Shown here: positions 22,658-35,480 of the stretch, in pieces | Layout: every line of letters begins with the position of its first letter | Position numbering within the stretch: position 1 is the stretch's first letter | Source: Nageia nagi | Lineage: Eukaryota; Pinophyta | Assembly (NCBI GenBank): GCA_050084985.1 | Contig: JBITNC010000001.1 | Coordinates: 15,810,001-15,874,000, forward strand | Direction of reading: 5' to 3' | DNA length: 64,000 nucleotides | Notes under the pieces: model-generated | Told to the model about the DNA's origin: nothing | What the model saw: the letters and a program-made list of their open reading frames with translations, nothing else | The model's database searches: none | Made by a program: the position numbers and the translations under genes

Positions 22658-24544
22658 CACACAATGCCGGTGATATGCTTTTGGCACCTATGAAAATTTA
22701 CAGCGAATCGCAATTTTCCAACCTCGGTAATCGAACTGCCCACCACCTTCCTTCGATTATGCATTCCTGTCTGGGATTTACTCTACTCATTACATTCTTC
22801 AGTCATTCACCGAAATCCAGTGCTTTTATTACCTCCAGATAGGAAGCATAAAAGCCTTGAATCCACCGAATGCTCAACCCCCTATATAGTGTATGCATCT
22901 GCAATACTTCATTAGCTTGTGCATATGTCTTCTTTACTTGGCATTTCATTAAATTCACACCTACCTTCATTACTGATCACTGACTCTTTCGAAGCCAAAA
23001 GTCAGCTATGGCATTCCATTCCTCCATAATAAGTTATGGGCCAGATTTCACCATATCCTCCTTGCTTAATGTCTGGACCAGTCTGTAATATGCATTAAAT
23101 GGATTAGTCATGTCGATGTTGTTTATGCAGATCACCAAACGTTTGAGGTTAACGATTGCTATCAGAGTCCAGAAGGAAGATGCTCTGTATCACCAAGTGG
23201 CACAATCAATATTAATAGCACCTCCCTTCTGGGTGGAAGGGCAAACTCTCCTGATGACTATCTCTCCCTCCTATCCCAAAGGTCTTCTTCTGTTTTGAGA
23301 CTAAAATAGTAAGATACAATGTAGCACAACAATTTCAAATATTTTACCACAATCTTTTATCCATAGTTGAAGGCCAATATATATATAAATATAAAAAGAA
23401 CATCGACATGGAACAAAAAAACCTCATTCATAGATAAGGTTTCTGAAAACTTGAGGGGTATTCTGAATTATGTGACCAAAGCAAATACAGATGTTAGCAA
23501 GTATCCATCATTTTCAGGGATAATAAATGCTAGGCTTTAAATCACTTCAGCCATGATATTAGCAATTAAACTTTTTAAGCATCTGACTGCCTAAACCAAT
23601 CAGAGACTTTCTTATCACATGCTCATAAATTTTTGCAACAAATCTCAAAAAATAGATATGCCATCATTAAATGCAAATTTATTGAAAGTTGATCCTCACT
23701 TTTTGTCTCTTAAATACTGTTATGTATCCTACGCCTTGAGTAGGGTAGGTTGTTTACCTTTTATCTTTTTGACCTTTTTTTTTGAAGTATTGAACCATGA
23801 AGCTGTGTAAAGTAGAATTATTGAACCATGAAAAAATATTAAACTTCGAACCTTAATCTTCTCATTAGAAAATAAGTCACTTTTATCAATCGGTCTCCCT
23901 GACCAGGCAATCATTTCAGTTTCAGTAAAAGGCTTAAGATCTTGGTTGTCAGGCGAAGTTCATGGATTTGGTATCCGCTCCGTTACACAAATATGCTGAA
24001 ATTCCGAATAACCAAAGTTTGGAATTTCCATACTCAAGAGTAAGTACTCCCAATGCTATAATCCTCACCAACAAAGAAGAATCTGATCATTCAGAATAGC
24101 ACCAATCTAAATGAAATCTGCTGGTGTTTAGTATTTATTTCAAGCATTAATTCTTTACTACACATTGATATCAAACAATCTCAACGGCGAGATCACATGA
24201 AATATCTTATTAATTCAAATCTAAAAATGATGCTCTAATCAATTACAAACTTCTGAAGTCAGAAGCTAGAAGATGCGTCTGTGGCACATCAAAGGTTTTC
24301 TCGTCTATATTGGTATTCTGGTATAGTTACTATGCTGAGTTAAATGCGCACACAAATCTGAAATTCACATAAGTGTGCATGAACACACAAACAAGGTTTC
24401 TTATTTTCTTAATTTTGTATGGAATTCCTACCAGCTTGTTGAGCCACAAAATAATAATATAACCAGCCACGGCTGAAGACTACTATATCGCATTGCAGTG
24501 CTGTATGTACCAAATCTCATAATGGCAACTTCCTTATCATAATT
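22658..24544. other. Intergenic region downstream of the P450 gene
   Basis: There are short frames only and none show a known motif. Base composition is a little more balanced than in the repeat-rich parts, and no transposon structure was recognised. It may contain the 3' untranslated region of the P450 gene just below 24545. Confidence 0.5.
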
Positions 24545-26106
24545 TCATAGAGTCCTTGGCTCAACAAACACTTTGAGACCATGTTTCATAAACAGGGTGA
24601 GTGACATTTTCTGCTGCACTGGATGATCAGGTACCAATGAAATGCGGTGGCGCAATAGAATTCCTGCAACAATAGATTTCATTTGCAAATAGGCTAGATC
24701 TTTCCCAAGGCAAATCCTAGGTCCTCCATTGAATGCAACAAACTTGTAAGAATCCTCGGGTGGTTCAAACTTGCCATTTTTCAACCATCTCTCTGGCTTA
24801 AACTCAAAGCAATCAGGTCCCCAGAGGCATTCCATCCTCCCCACAGAGAAAATAGAATAGGTTATAGTGGATCCCCCAGGAACAAACGTGCCATCAGGCA
24901 ACGTATCATCCTTGAGAACATACTTTGAGTCCTGTGGAACAGAGGGATAAAGCCTCAAAGTCTCAGATAGTGCAGCCTTCAGATATACCAATTGGTCTAC
25001 CTCTTCAAACACCAAGGGCTCCTCAATCCACTTGGAAGTATCATTTCCCCTGCTCCTAGATAAGACCTCACTTATTTCAGCAATCACCTTGTCTTCGACC
25101 CGACGGTTACGCATGATCAACCAGAAAAACCAACTCAAGGCTACAGAGGAGGTGTCCCTACCAGCAAGGATGAAATTCAGGGCAACATGGCACAGGAATG
25201 ACTCAGAGTAGGGCTTACCATCTACATCCTTCTTTTTTATAAACCTTGACAATAAGTCATCATGAGGTTGTTGATTTTCTCGACTTCCTCCATTCACAGC
25301 CTTAGCAGACAATTCTTGTTTCCTTGTAGCAATGATTTCAGATAAGTACTTCTCAACCTCCGCAACACTTCTCCTCAGATCAGCCTCCATTCCCCAACCA
25401 AAAGCTTTCATGACCTTCCACAAGACTTCTGGGAATATAAATCTTTGCAGTGTGGCCTCAGTGGCACTGTCAAAAGCAGTGGCAAAGGGGTTCATAGGAA
25501 GACCTAGTGACAAGGTCTGGGGATCCCTGCCAAAGGTCAAACCACATATATTATCGAATGTGAGCCTCAAAAGTAAGTCCTGAAAATCCACAGGCTTGTG
25601 AAGCTTCTGGGCTTCATCCAAAATGGGCCACAATCTACCCTTAATTGACTTGTTCACCCATCTGCCCATGGCATTTCTCAAGGTTCTTGTAGTAAACTCC
25701 AAGGCTGCAGTCTTTCTCTGAACCAGCCAGATTTCCCCATCACTGTTGAAGATGCCACTCCCCAATAAGTCATGAAATGCTGCCTGCCATTGAGGGCCCT
25801 TAGGATAGTTATCAAACCGGGTCTTGAGAATGTGTTCCAGATTTTTTGAACTGGAAGTCACAGTCACAAGGCCTTGCCTTCTTGCAAGAAAGGGGATCGC
25901 AAATATACAGGTCTGGTATGTTCCTCCCACCTTGCGGAGATTATCTGAAATCCAGTCATGCATCCTAGAACGGTTTTGCAGGAGACCTGGTAGACTTCCC
26001 ACAATTGGCCACACCTTGGGCCGCTCAAACTATTTGCAATGGTCTTGAACCATAGCATGTATGCTACTATAGCTCCAAAGACTAATACCACAGTGGAAAA
26101 TTCCAT
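24545..26106 (-). CDS. CYP86A: CYP86A-type cytochrome P450 (fatty acid omega-hydroxylase), with a 1-bp frameshift near the N-terminus
   Basis: This intronless gene would encode about 520 residues, the usual CYP86A length. Enzymes of this family hydroxylate the terminal carbon of fatty acids in the endoplasmic reticulum for cutin and suberin. A 31-codon start (26106-26014) carries the hydrophobic anchor ending SLSGPR. The remaining 489 codons (26014-24545) are open in the next frame. One G appears to be missing at 26014/26015, in what would be a GGG run between PR and [10 protein letters not shown]. In that long frame the I-helix motif AGRDTS is at 284-289, ExxR (ETLR) at 351-354, PERW at 407-410, and the heme loop [10 protein letters not shown] at 428-437 with Cys435. 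All catalytic landmarks are intact, so this is either a very recent pseudogene or a sequencing error. As it stands, the first in-frame Met is residue 18 of the long frame and would give a protein without its anchor. Confidence 0.93.
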
Positions 26107-29100
26107 TGTTACACACTCCTATCTTCTTCTTATGATGCCTAATTTGAAGAATGTATTTGAAAAGACCAATTAGCAGAAAACTGATTTAAGGCTTCTTACT
26201 TATCAGCGTTTCTAACAATTTCCTTGGAAACGCTCGCTGCATCCACCATAAGATTTCTGCAAATTCTTCTGTTTTCTGAGAAATTCTTGGAATTTTTCAA
26301 GGTCAAAATAATCTTCTTCTCAAGAGGATTGTGGTCTTCCAACTCCACAACTAAACTTCGGCTTACTGTAGTATGCTTCTTTGGGGCAGATTACTGCGTG
26401 GAATATGGACATAAAAAAAAAAAAAATCAGTGCAGCAATACAAGAAGTGCTAAACATAAACTTCTGTGAAGAAAATGATGGAACCATCCACCAATGCACA
26501 GGAATGATTTAACTAGTTCAGTCCATTGTAATAACATACGCAAAAATCCCCACATAATTCAGTTCATCAACCTCATACCAACATCAGTATTCACGATCAA
26601 TCCTCTTCTTGTCCACTTTCTTAAAAACAAACATGCACATTGCTTACTTCCAATCCTTGCTATAGTCCACATCATGAGCATACATACAGTCAAGAAGAAA
26701 TACTTAGTCCAATCTACCAAAACTTCTAATATCATATTGTTTAGCAAACCCATTTCCTTCCCACCATGGCTGCAAATAAAAAAACATGACCAAGGTTCTG
26801 TTCACCAACTTTGTCCAACCAAGTTGACTTAGCAACCCAGTCCTTCTAACTCATGAGGGATTTCATGGCTGAAAAACAACCAGACACTAAACCCTCCAAC
26901 ACTCTCAAGACTAGAATGTAATTCAAACTGCATAGAAGTCAAGTAAACCCAACGAGTAGTCTATTTGAGTTATCTCTCACAAGGACAAAACTCAAAGCAT
27001 AATGAAACTCCAACGAAAGGCAAGCTAGGTAAAAGTAAGTTACCTTATCCTTTGGCTTCCCGACAGACCTATTCGTCGTTAATATTATCTGATATTACAC
27101 CAGGTAGTACCTCTTTCAGTTACCCTCCCTCAAGCTCGATTAATGCCCTGCAACATTTCTGGTAGTAATAATCTATGTCAGTGAGGCTGTGAAGTGTGAA
27201 CTTAATGCTCTGCATGAGGCCTTCACATACTCAACTTCCCATTGCATGACATACCATGACCCCAAAAAATGAATAGAACAATGATAAAGGGACGACAGAA
27301 CATACAATATTCACTTTTCGAAAATTGCAAGTAAAAGCCTCAAAAGTACAACTGGACCTGTGCTTTAACCTGACGGCCTCCTACAAATTCTTTGTACCCA
27401 CAAGCCCAAACATGATGAACAGACCTTATTTTCAATCCTCAACGTTGTTATCCACGCTACAACGTCTTGAACACGATTTGTTTATACACAGCACGTACGG
27501 AAATCTGCAACCATGGCCTGAACACTTGCAGATGCATGTCGTGGACTACCTAGAAGGTCTTGGGAATTAGGAGGCGGCTTGATTAGTGTCATGTAACAGC
27601 TTCATATTATATAGAATCTGAAAAGCTCTACTGCATGAAGTTGTGTAGAAATGACGATGTGTTATTTCGCTTCATTTTTTTTACTCCTCAAATTGTTCGC
27701 CGCACATTTCCATTAATGGGGGTCGTTGGGTGTTGGGAAGAGAGACGATAAGCGTGTGTTTACCGTCCAGAAGCGGGTTGTCCACCACCCCGTACCCATT
27801 CATTAATATAATCAATGTCTATACTCTGTAAAATAAACTTTCTGTACAACTTTTTCTCTCCAACGCCCAACTCCGTGCAAAAACCCAACGTAACCATAAA
27901 TGTTGTAAAAAATGGATTAGCTAACTCAATCTGCCCTACCAAACTTGTCTGACCATTTCTTTGAAAGACATTACATAAATAAATTATCTTTTCGCAGTTT
28001 GACTTCATTTCTGCCACTTCCACTCTCTTGGAGCAAGTGTTTTGAAAGTCATGATCTAAAGTTTAAACATAGATTTGCTTACATGCATTTTTCTCGAGTT
28101 AGTTCAGCTCTCACACCAATTTCTGCTTGTAATTAACAATGAATGATATAGTTTAGCTGATTTTACTGTCCTGTCGTAGCTGTTACTCTATCCTGACTTT
28201 GTTCCTAAAATCTTTCTCAAAAGTCAAATACATTCCAACAACAGTGTTATTATATTCGCCTCCATTTTGTTCTCCACCATCTCATATGTAACAAAGATAG
28301 AGACCAGATTTGGCCATGGCCCATGGTTAAACAACCAAAGCGGCTAATAAATACAATTGCTGGGCTGTAATCCAGCGGCATATTAACAAACAGCTATCAA
28401 TTTATTAATGGTAGCTATATCCTTATTATCTTACTTCGTTTTCGTCCAAATGTTTTCCACATGAGGAGGCATTTATCGAGAAAAAGATTGCGGTAACAGT
28501 TCTCCTCCACCGCGTTGAGGAATTACAGTGATGATGGGTTATCTAGAAGCATGGGATCCACATGGTCAGCTCCCTAGGATTGCTCCTCCTATTGATGAGA
28601 AGGCCATACATCTGCCTCTCAAAATCTTTTAAGTCAAGTTCTCACCCATCCTATCTTCCAGGGGAATTGTGATAAAAACATCCCAACGTTGCATCTTAAT
28701 AAATCCCCATAAAACGCCTCAACTTACTAGTAGATTCCTCAGCTTCAATATTTCAGTAGCAAATTCATAGGTAGATGTCTCCTTCAGCCTCTTTCAAAAT
28801 TATTTCAGGTAGCAGAAAATTCATAAACAGCATCCCTTTCAAAATTATTTCTACATAGTAAAATAATAAAAAATAAATGGTGTATAGTAGAATTGGAGAG
28901 AGGGTAGTTCAAAGTTCTCTATGGGAGGTTCCCTTGTAAAACTTTATCTTCAAAAGTTGAAACATACTTTAAATCCTATCGATTTGATGGTAGATACGGA
29001 TGACACAAAGATGGTATCCTTCATAGATTTTGATAATGTAAATACCCTTCAATGTAACTCTAAACTTAAAAATTCATTATACCCGAAACAAATTCCAACA

Positions 29101-29832
29101 ATAAATAAATAAATGATTTATCAATTTATATAAAATTAATTTAATTAATTTTGAAATTAAATTATTTTTATAAAAATATTGGTGTGGATGATAGTGTTTC
29201 TTTACAAATAATATATAATATAATAAATGATAGAATAAATTATCATTTAAAAAGTTAAAAGTAATTTAAATTGTGTTAACAATCTATTTAAGTAGTTCTA
29301 ATTTTGTCATCGTAATTAATATTTTTAGCATTTTGAACTATTAATATATAATATTATATATATATATTATATTATATTATATATTTTAGAAATCATTTTC
29401 ATTTGCATCTACCATCATCAAGAATCTTTCATTCAACTACCTTATAACAATGTAATATATTATATGTCTATTTAGTTATTTATTTTTGAATAGTTTCCTT
29501 ATGCTACTTTTGGATTGTGCATATCTATCCATTTTTTTGGTCTAAAATTATTATGTTCATTAAATATAATATTAAAAATAAATATCTACGATAATTTATC
29601 ATTTATTTATTTGCAATATCATATTAAGTTCTTCAATATTATAGTATTACTTGTTTTGATCTTTATAAGGTCCATTTTTTCATCATGATCTAAAATGTAT
29701 CTTTTGAATTAATGAATTAAGGCATATACATAACTCACTTGTAAACGATAAACATTTCTTGTAGAAGAGTCAGATGCTGATATTTTGTATTAATCCTTAG
29801 AAAATAAATTTATTGAGTTATGTAAATAAATG
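26107..29832. other. Long intergenic region upstream of the P450 gene
   Basis: No ORF shows a recognisable domain. The first 300 bases are the presumed P450 promoter region, but no clear TATA box was seen on the minus strand. An A-tract lies at 26412-26425. From 28860 the DNA becomes very AT-rich, with TA-repeat runs around 29339-29386. Confidence 0.55.
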
Positions 29833-31245
29833 ATCACACGAGGGGGTTTTGATAATGGTGGGCATCAACAATAATACTTATCATGATAATAAATTACAAT
29901 AATTAGTAATGATGTCTTATCATATTTTTTAAAAATGAAAAATGCATTCTTATTTATATGTAAATACAAATTTGGTTTTAGTGGATTTATTGAACATCAT
30001 TATTCATTTTTAAAATAAAGTTAGTTTATCAAAATTAAACCTTTTTATGTTAAAAAAATGTTTATCCAAAACTTACATTTTTAGGTATTTAAAATAAACA
30101 AGTGCATAATTTTTAGTATCTACATTTTACCCTCTTGAAGCATGGCTTATAACTAAAGTAGAATGTAATTCAAAGAGAGAAGGATACATTGGTGTTGATG
30201 ATATTATAATATTTATTATTTGTTCTTGCATAAATAATATTGGGCAAGATAATAAATTGTAAAAAAAAAGTTAGTAAGGTGAAATGATGCTCACTCCTTC
30301 ACTTCTACATCTTCGCTTCCGTTAGTCTCCCTATGTGCATCTTTCCTCCTCCTTACCTTTCTTCCCTTCCCTTCACTTTTGTAACCTCTTGCTTGTGCAC
30401 TTCCTTTCTCCTTGTAATCTTCACCCCTTCTCTCTACTTCGGTTCCTACCTTTCCCTTTGCTCTCTTCTTCTACTTTGCTCCCTCCCTTTCTCCTAACTA
30501 TGCACCACCATGGATTGCCCCAATCTAGACCCAAACAATAAAGATTGGTCAAGTGTCTTCAAATTTGAATGTACTAAGGTGTTGGTCGACTACTAACTTG
30601 ATCTAAAAATAATTAATGAAGATGGAACTAAGAAATTCAACATCCGTAATGATCTACTTGCCTCGAAAGAATAACATAATAAATGCTCTCATTGGAAAAT
30701 TCATTGTAGTTCATCCAAATATTGACCAAATATATGCATGGACTGATCAAAAATGGAAAATCCAAGGTAAACTCCATATAAATCAATTCAATTTTTTTTT
30801 TTGTTATTTAAGTTTCAATTCGAATATGATCTAGAAAAATTTCTTTGAAGAGGTCCCTAGTTCTTTACAAATAATAGAATTTATCTCTGCAAATGGTATA
30901 TATACTTCTACTTGAAGAAAGATAACATTTCCATTACACCTATCTATGTTCAACTTCCTAAACTTCCAATGGTATTTTGGAACATGAACATAATTGTCAG
31001 AAATATGAAGTCAATTAAAACTATTATCATAATGGACTTAGCAAAAACTCACAAAGTAAGGTTACTTGTAGTAAGATTTTAGCAAGAAAACTCCCAAAAA
31101 ATCATATTAAGAACTTTTGATGATATTTGAGAGTAGAGAATCAAGTATGAATAACATACCAAAATGCAACATTTACAACATAATAAGGCACAATGAAAAA
31201 ATATGCTAGTAAATACCTAATACCATCCCACAAGTTACCACCTCT
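29833..31245 (+). repeat. Left arm of a 1.4-kb inverted repeat
   Basis: This arm is matched, in reverse complement, by 33140-34555 along nearly its whole length with scattered substitutions and small indels. Outer ends share ATCACAC followed by a G-rich/T-rich run. Inner ends share CTAATACCATCCCACAA. The arm contains a reversed LTR start with polypurine tract (about 30110-30145), a pyrimidine-rich stretch (30285-30500), and a LINE ORF1 fragment. Confidence 0.85.
30616..31000 (+). pseudogene. LINE ORF1 fragment (DUF4283-type) in the left arm
   Basis: The frame at 30616-30834 reads YLPRKNNIINALIGKFIVVH and then IYAWTDQKWKIQGKLHI. This matches the order of landmarks in the DUF4283 domain of plant L1-type LINE ORF1 proteins. 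Further homologous pieces follow after a stop, including FLNFQWYFGT in another frame near 30950. A mirrored copy lies on the minus strand at about 33830-33430. Confidence 0.65.
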
Positions 31246-31633
31246 TAACCCGAGAACATCCAAAAATGACTCAATATAATAACCCTCTTAACCCAAATAA
31301 AACAACCACTATACTAGAAATAAGGAATTCTTTTGTCTCACTAGCAAAATTTGATCTTGAAGAGGATATAAATCAAAATGTAAAAGAAAATAATCCCAAG
31401 ATAGTAAGTTAATAAAATATTATTGATGACCTTCCGAGAATAATATAATTATAGTGCCCCACTCAGTCCCACCCCATCCCATCCTTTCTCCTTATCCACC
31501 TAATTTTGCCCTATGCTAACCCTACCCAACCATTGTAGATCGATGAACCATATAATCTTACCAAATCCCAGGAATCTTCCACACTATTAAATACCCTTTG
31601 AAGTGCTTGAAAGATAATAAATGTGGGAAAATA

Positions 31634-32764
31634 CACTACTACATTTTAGCAATTTTGCATCATACCATGCATCATAAAATTGCATTTTTAAGTCATGATG
31701 CAAGATGCATCACTATTTTAGCAATTTTGCATCATACCATGCATCATAAAATTGCATTTTTAAGTCTAGATAAAACTATTTTTTTGATGCATTGGTTGAC
31801 ACATTGTTTGATGTATTGGTTGAAACATGAGTTGACATATTTGAGTGCATCAAACAATGCATTAATTGATACATGGAATAAAAAAAGGTGCAGATCATGC
31901 ACATGGATCATGGCATGATCTACTATTAATCGTCGATGCATGCCCTTGATCGATGATGGATTTTTAATGGCGGGTATGATGCCATTGAGGAGTAAATGAA
32001 GGAGCTTGCCCTTTATAAGGGCATTTCTAGTGATATAGGTCTGCAAGAGCTAAAGACATGTTGAAGAATGTAGATAGTAGTATGTATCTACATTTTATGG
32101 TAAGCAAAATGTGCATTGCATGCTTCAGCCATCCATGAAGTTTGGTAAAGGAGGCCCTCAAAGTTTGGTGGATGCCTGTGAATTTTGGTGGACATCCATG
32201 AGGACATATTCTCATGGAATATGATAATTTTAGGTTACCAAAGACAAAAATTTCCTCAACGATCATTGAAACTATTTCATCAAATGCAATAAACACTAGT
32301 AGTAGTCCAACCAAATGAATTCACCTTTCCCAGCATCCTTAAAGGATGCACCAAACTGAGAGATTTGCAAAAAGGTTTATACATACATCAAAGACTCTAT
32401 AAAATAATGTTTTTATCAAATGTTATGGTTGTGATTACCCTGTTAGACATATATGCAAATTATGGAATTGTAGAGAAGACAGATGAATTGTTGACAAGAT
32501 GCATGGTGCAAACCCTCATCCCTATAATTTTGATGCATTCATTATTGTAATTTTGATGCTATACATGATGCTTTATACATCATGTATAACATTAATTATA
32601 AAATGCTCAAAATTTGATATATGATGCAAGGAATGACATTATACTTGATGCAAAAAATGATGTTACCTTTAGTGTCAATTGATGCGTCATGATTTATGCA
32701 ACTTAAAAAAAAAAATTATGGATTGATGCATGGTGTGATGCAAAATTACTTAAATGTAGTAGTG
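31634..32764. mobile_element. Non-autonomous CACTA transposon, 1131 bp, TSD ATA
   Basis: Ends are CACTACTACATTT... on the left (31634) and its reverse complement on the right (ending 32764). The inverted ends run about 41 bases with a few mismatches. ATA precedes (31631-31633) and follows (32765-32767), the 3-base target duplication of CACTA/EnSpm elements. The interior is packed with TGATGCA/TGCATCA words in both orientations, typical of subterminal transposase-binding repeats, and part of the left end is duplicated with a 72-base period (31643 and 31715). There is no transposase. Confidence 0.9.
31643..31765 (+). repeat. 72-bp-period duplication of the CACTA left end
   Basis: About 50 identical bases starting ATTTTAGCAATTTTGCATCA occur at 31643 and again at 31715. 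Each copy is itself partly palindromic around ATGCATCAT. Confidence 0.85.
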
Positions 32765-32839
32765 ATATCTTATTGGTAGACCCTCATAAGGAGAACTAGT
32801 GCACTATAACTTTATGAGGAGGAATATTTTGGTAAGTCT

Positions 32840-33180
32840 ATTTGGGTGATGATGAACCATTCAAGATTACTAGAAAAGGTGATGTCCAAATAAAGCTACA
32901 AAATGGGGGTATATGGATGTTGATAGGTGTTAGGCATATACCAAAGTTGATTTGAAACCTAATTTGAGTAGGGAAATAAGAGGAATTGGTTGCATAGTAA
33001 TATTTACAAAACATTTATGGAAAGTTACAAAAGGTGCAATGACAAAAGGTGCTAAGCTTATCATACTTTATTTATTGGTTGGTTCTACTAATTCATCCAT
33101 TACCTTAGCTACATCAATAATACATGTTGGAATGTCTCAAGAGGTGGTTTGTGGGATGGTATTAGGTATTTACTAGCATA
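32840..33180 (+). pseudogene. Ty1/copia gag-pre-integrase fragment
   Basis: The plus strand reads FKITRKGDVQIKLQNGGIW at about 32855-32915, and then WKVTKGAMTKGAKL and LYLLVGST from 33020. These are the landmarks between the copia protease and integrase (gag_pre-integrase domain). Stops break the reading. It overlaps the inner end of the right inverted-repeat arm by a few tens of bases. The left side (31246-31633) has no recognisable motif. Confidence 0.7.
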
Positions 33181-34555
33181 TTTTATCATTATGCCCTATT
33201 ATGTTGCAAATGTTGTATTTTGGCATAAGGTGTTCATACTTGAGTCTCTTCTCTCAAATATCATCATAAGTTATTAATATGATTTTTTTTGGGAGTTTCC
33301 ATGGTAAGATCGTCATTGACATAAAATCTTAATACAAGTAGCCTTATTTTGTTAGTTTTTACTAAGTCCATTACAATGATAGTTTTAATTGACTTCATAT
33401 TTATGATAATTATGTTAATGTTCCAAAATAACATTGGAAGTTCAGGAAGTTGAACACAGATAGGTGTAATGGAAATGTTATGTTTCTTTGGGTAGAAGCA
33501 TTTATACCATTTGTGAAGATAGAGTCTATTCTTTCCAAAGAACTAGGGACCTCTAGTTCAAATAAATTTTTCTAGATAATATTCAAATTGAAACTTAAAT
33601 AGAAAAAAAAATAGAAGCTGATTTATATGGAGTTTTACCTTGGATTTTCTATTTTAGGTCAATCCATGCATAAATCTAGTCAAAGTTTGGATGAACTACA
33701 ATGAATTTTCTAATAGGAGAGCATTTATTATGTTGTTCTTTCAAGGCAAGTATAATCAAGGAACTTGAATTTTTTAGTTCCATTTTCATTGATTATTTCT
33801 AGATCAAGTTAGTAGTCGATCAACACCTTAGACCATTAAAAGTTGAAGATAATTAACCAATCTTTATTGTTCGAAATCTAGATTAGGGAAATCCATGGTG
33901 GTGCATAGCTAAGAGAGGGGGAAGCAAAGTAGAAGAAGAGAGTCGAGGGGCAATGTAGGAAGCAAAGTATAGAGAAGGGATGAATATTACAAGGAAAAAG
34001 GAAGTGCACAAGTAAGAGGTTACAAAAGTGAAGGGAAGGGAACTAAGGTAAGGAGGAGGAAAGATGCACATAAGGAGATTAACAGAAGTGAAGAAGTGTG
34101 CCTCAGTTTTTCTTACTAATTTTTTTTACAACTTATTATCTTGTCCAATATTATTTATGAAATAATAAATAATAAATATTATAATATCATTAACAACAAT
34201 GTATCCTTCTCTCCTTGAATTGTATTCTACTTTAGTTATAATGCATGCTTCAAGAGGGTAAAATGTAGATACTAAAAATTATGAACTTGTTTATTTTAAA
34301 TGCCTAAAAATGTAAATTTTGGATAAACATCTATCTAACATAAAAAGGTTTAATTTTGATAAACTAAATTTATTTTAAAAATGAATAATGATGTTCAATA
34401 AATCCTCCGAAATAAAATTTGTATTTACATATAAATAAGAATACATTTTTTATTTTAAAAAATATGATGAGACATCAATACTAATTATTGTAATTTGTCA
34501 TCATGGTAAGTATTATCCTTGATGTTCAACATTGTCAAAAAACCCCTTGTGTGAT
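33140..34555 (-). repeat. Right arm of the 1.4-kb inverted repeat
   Basis: Reverse-complement partner of 29833-31245, about 1.9 kb away from it. On the plus strand CAAGAGGGTAAAA is followed by TGTAGATACTAAAAATTATG near 34265, a polypurine tract/LTR start shared with the other arm. The LINE ORF1 fragment lies on the minus strand at about 33830-33430. Confidence 0.85.
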
Positions 34556-35020
34556 GCATTGTGGAGGTCCACATATTGTGAAAATCATGCAAGGTGTATG
34601 GAATGAATCTTGAATTAAGAGTTTTGGGTTTTTTCGATCTTTGTAATAATATGAATTTAAAATTATAAGAATTTTATTATAATAAATAAGGAATGCATAC
34701 CACGATGGTCACCATACCCTTGTTGATTGAGAGCTCCATGTAGTGGCACCATCCAAAATGTTCTACAATTTTATATGATTTGGTTAGGATTTTTTTAAAT
34801 ACAAAGAACAATGAAAACAAACAATGATATAACAATTTATACAAACAATAAAATAATTCCATAGGGAATCTGAGCATACGCATTCAAGAGCTCCTTGTGG
34901 CAGTATTATGCAGGATGATCTACAAAAAACTTATGGTAGAGTATGCTTACTTGTTTGGAAATTTTAAGATATATGTCCTAGGTAAAGTTGAATGTCAGAT
35001 ACATGCCCCAAAGATGGTTT
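34556..35020. other. AT-rich interval, no gene seen
   Basis: Only short frames occur. It separates the inverted repeat from the minisatellite-bearing repeat. Confidence 0.5.
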
Positions 35021-35029
35021 TTATTTTAT

Positions 35030-35480
35030 ATATTTATTTATATGCCCATGATAACTTTTCTATACGCCCATGATATATCTCATCCTAAAATTTTAAATAT
35101 TTTTATATTTTTGCTTATACGCCCATGATAAATTCGCTATACGTCCATGATAAATCTGTTCTACACCCATGTTATAGCTTGTCCTAAAATTTGAAATTCT
35201 TTTATATTTCTAGTTATATGCCCATGATAAATCCGCTAAACACCCATGTTATATCTCATCCTAAAATTTGAAATTCTTTTATATTTCTAGTTATATGCCC
35301 ATGATAAATTTGTTATACGATTATGATATATCTCATCCTAAAATTTATTTATATTTTTTATATTTCTAGCTATACACAAGATAAATCAACTATGCATCCA
35401 TGATAAATCTGCTATACACCTATAATATAACTAGTATATACGGTTATAATATAACTAGTATATATGCCCATAATAAAGGA
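35030..35480 (+). repeat. Composite minisatellite with CCCATGATAAAT core
   Basis: The words TATRCGCCCATGATAAAT and ACACCCATGTTATAT recur at least ten times. They are organised in a larger degenerate unit of roughly 75-110 bases that also contains CATCCTAAAATTT and TATATTTCTAG. Similar words (TATGCCCATAATAAA, ACACCCAACATATAT) occur in the inverted relative at 61180-61310. Confidence 0.75.

Noticed and set aside
22651-23298. Short plus-strand frames between the MITE and the P450 gene that might be exons
   Set aside because: No splice-consistent joining or known motif was seen, and both strands give equally weak readings.
31598-31918. A 106-codon frame with a repeated ILHHTMHHKIAFLS segment
   Set aside because: The repeat is the 72-base duplication inside the CACTA element. 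The frame starts outside the element and crosses its border, so it is not a real gene.
29833-34555. Interpretation as a single Mutator or foldback transposon with 1.4-kb terminal inverted repeats
   Set aside because: No convincing target duplication was found outside the arms, and the arms contain pieces of an LTR element and a LINE, so inverted duplication is the simpler reading.
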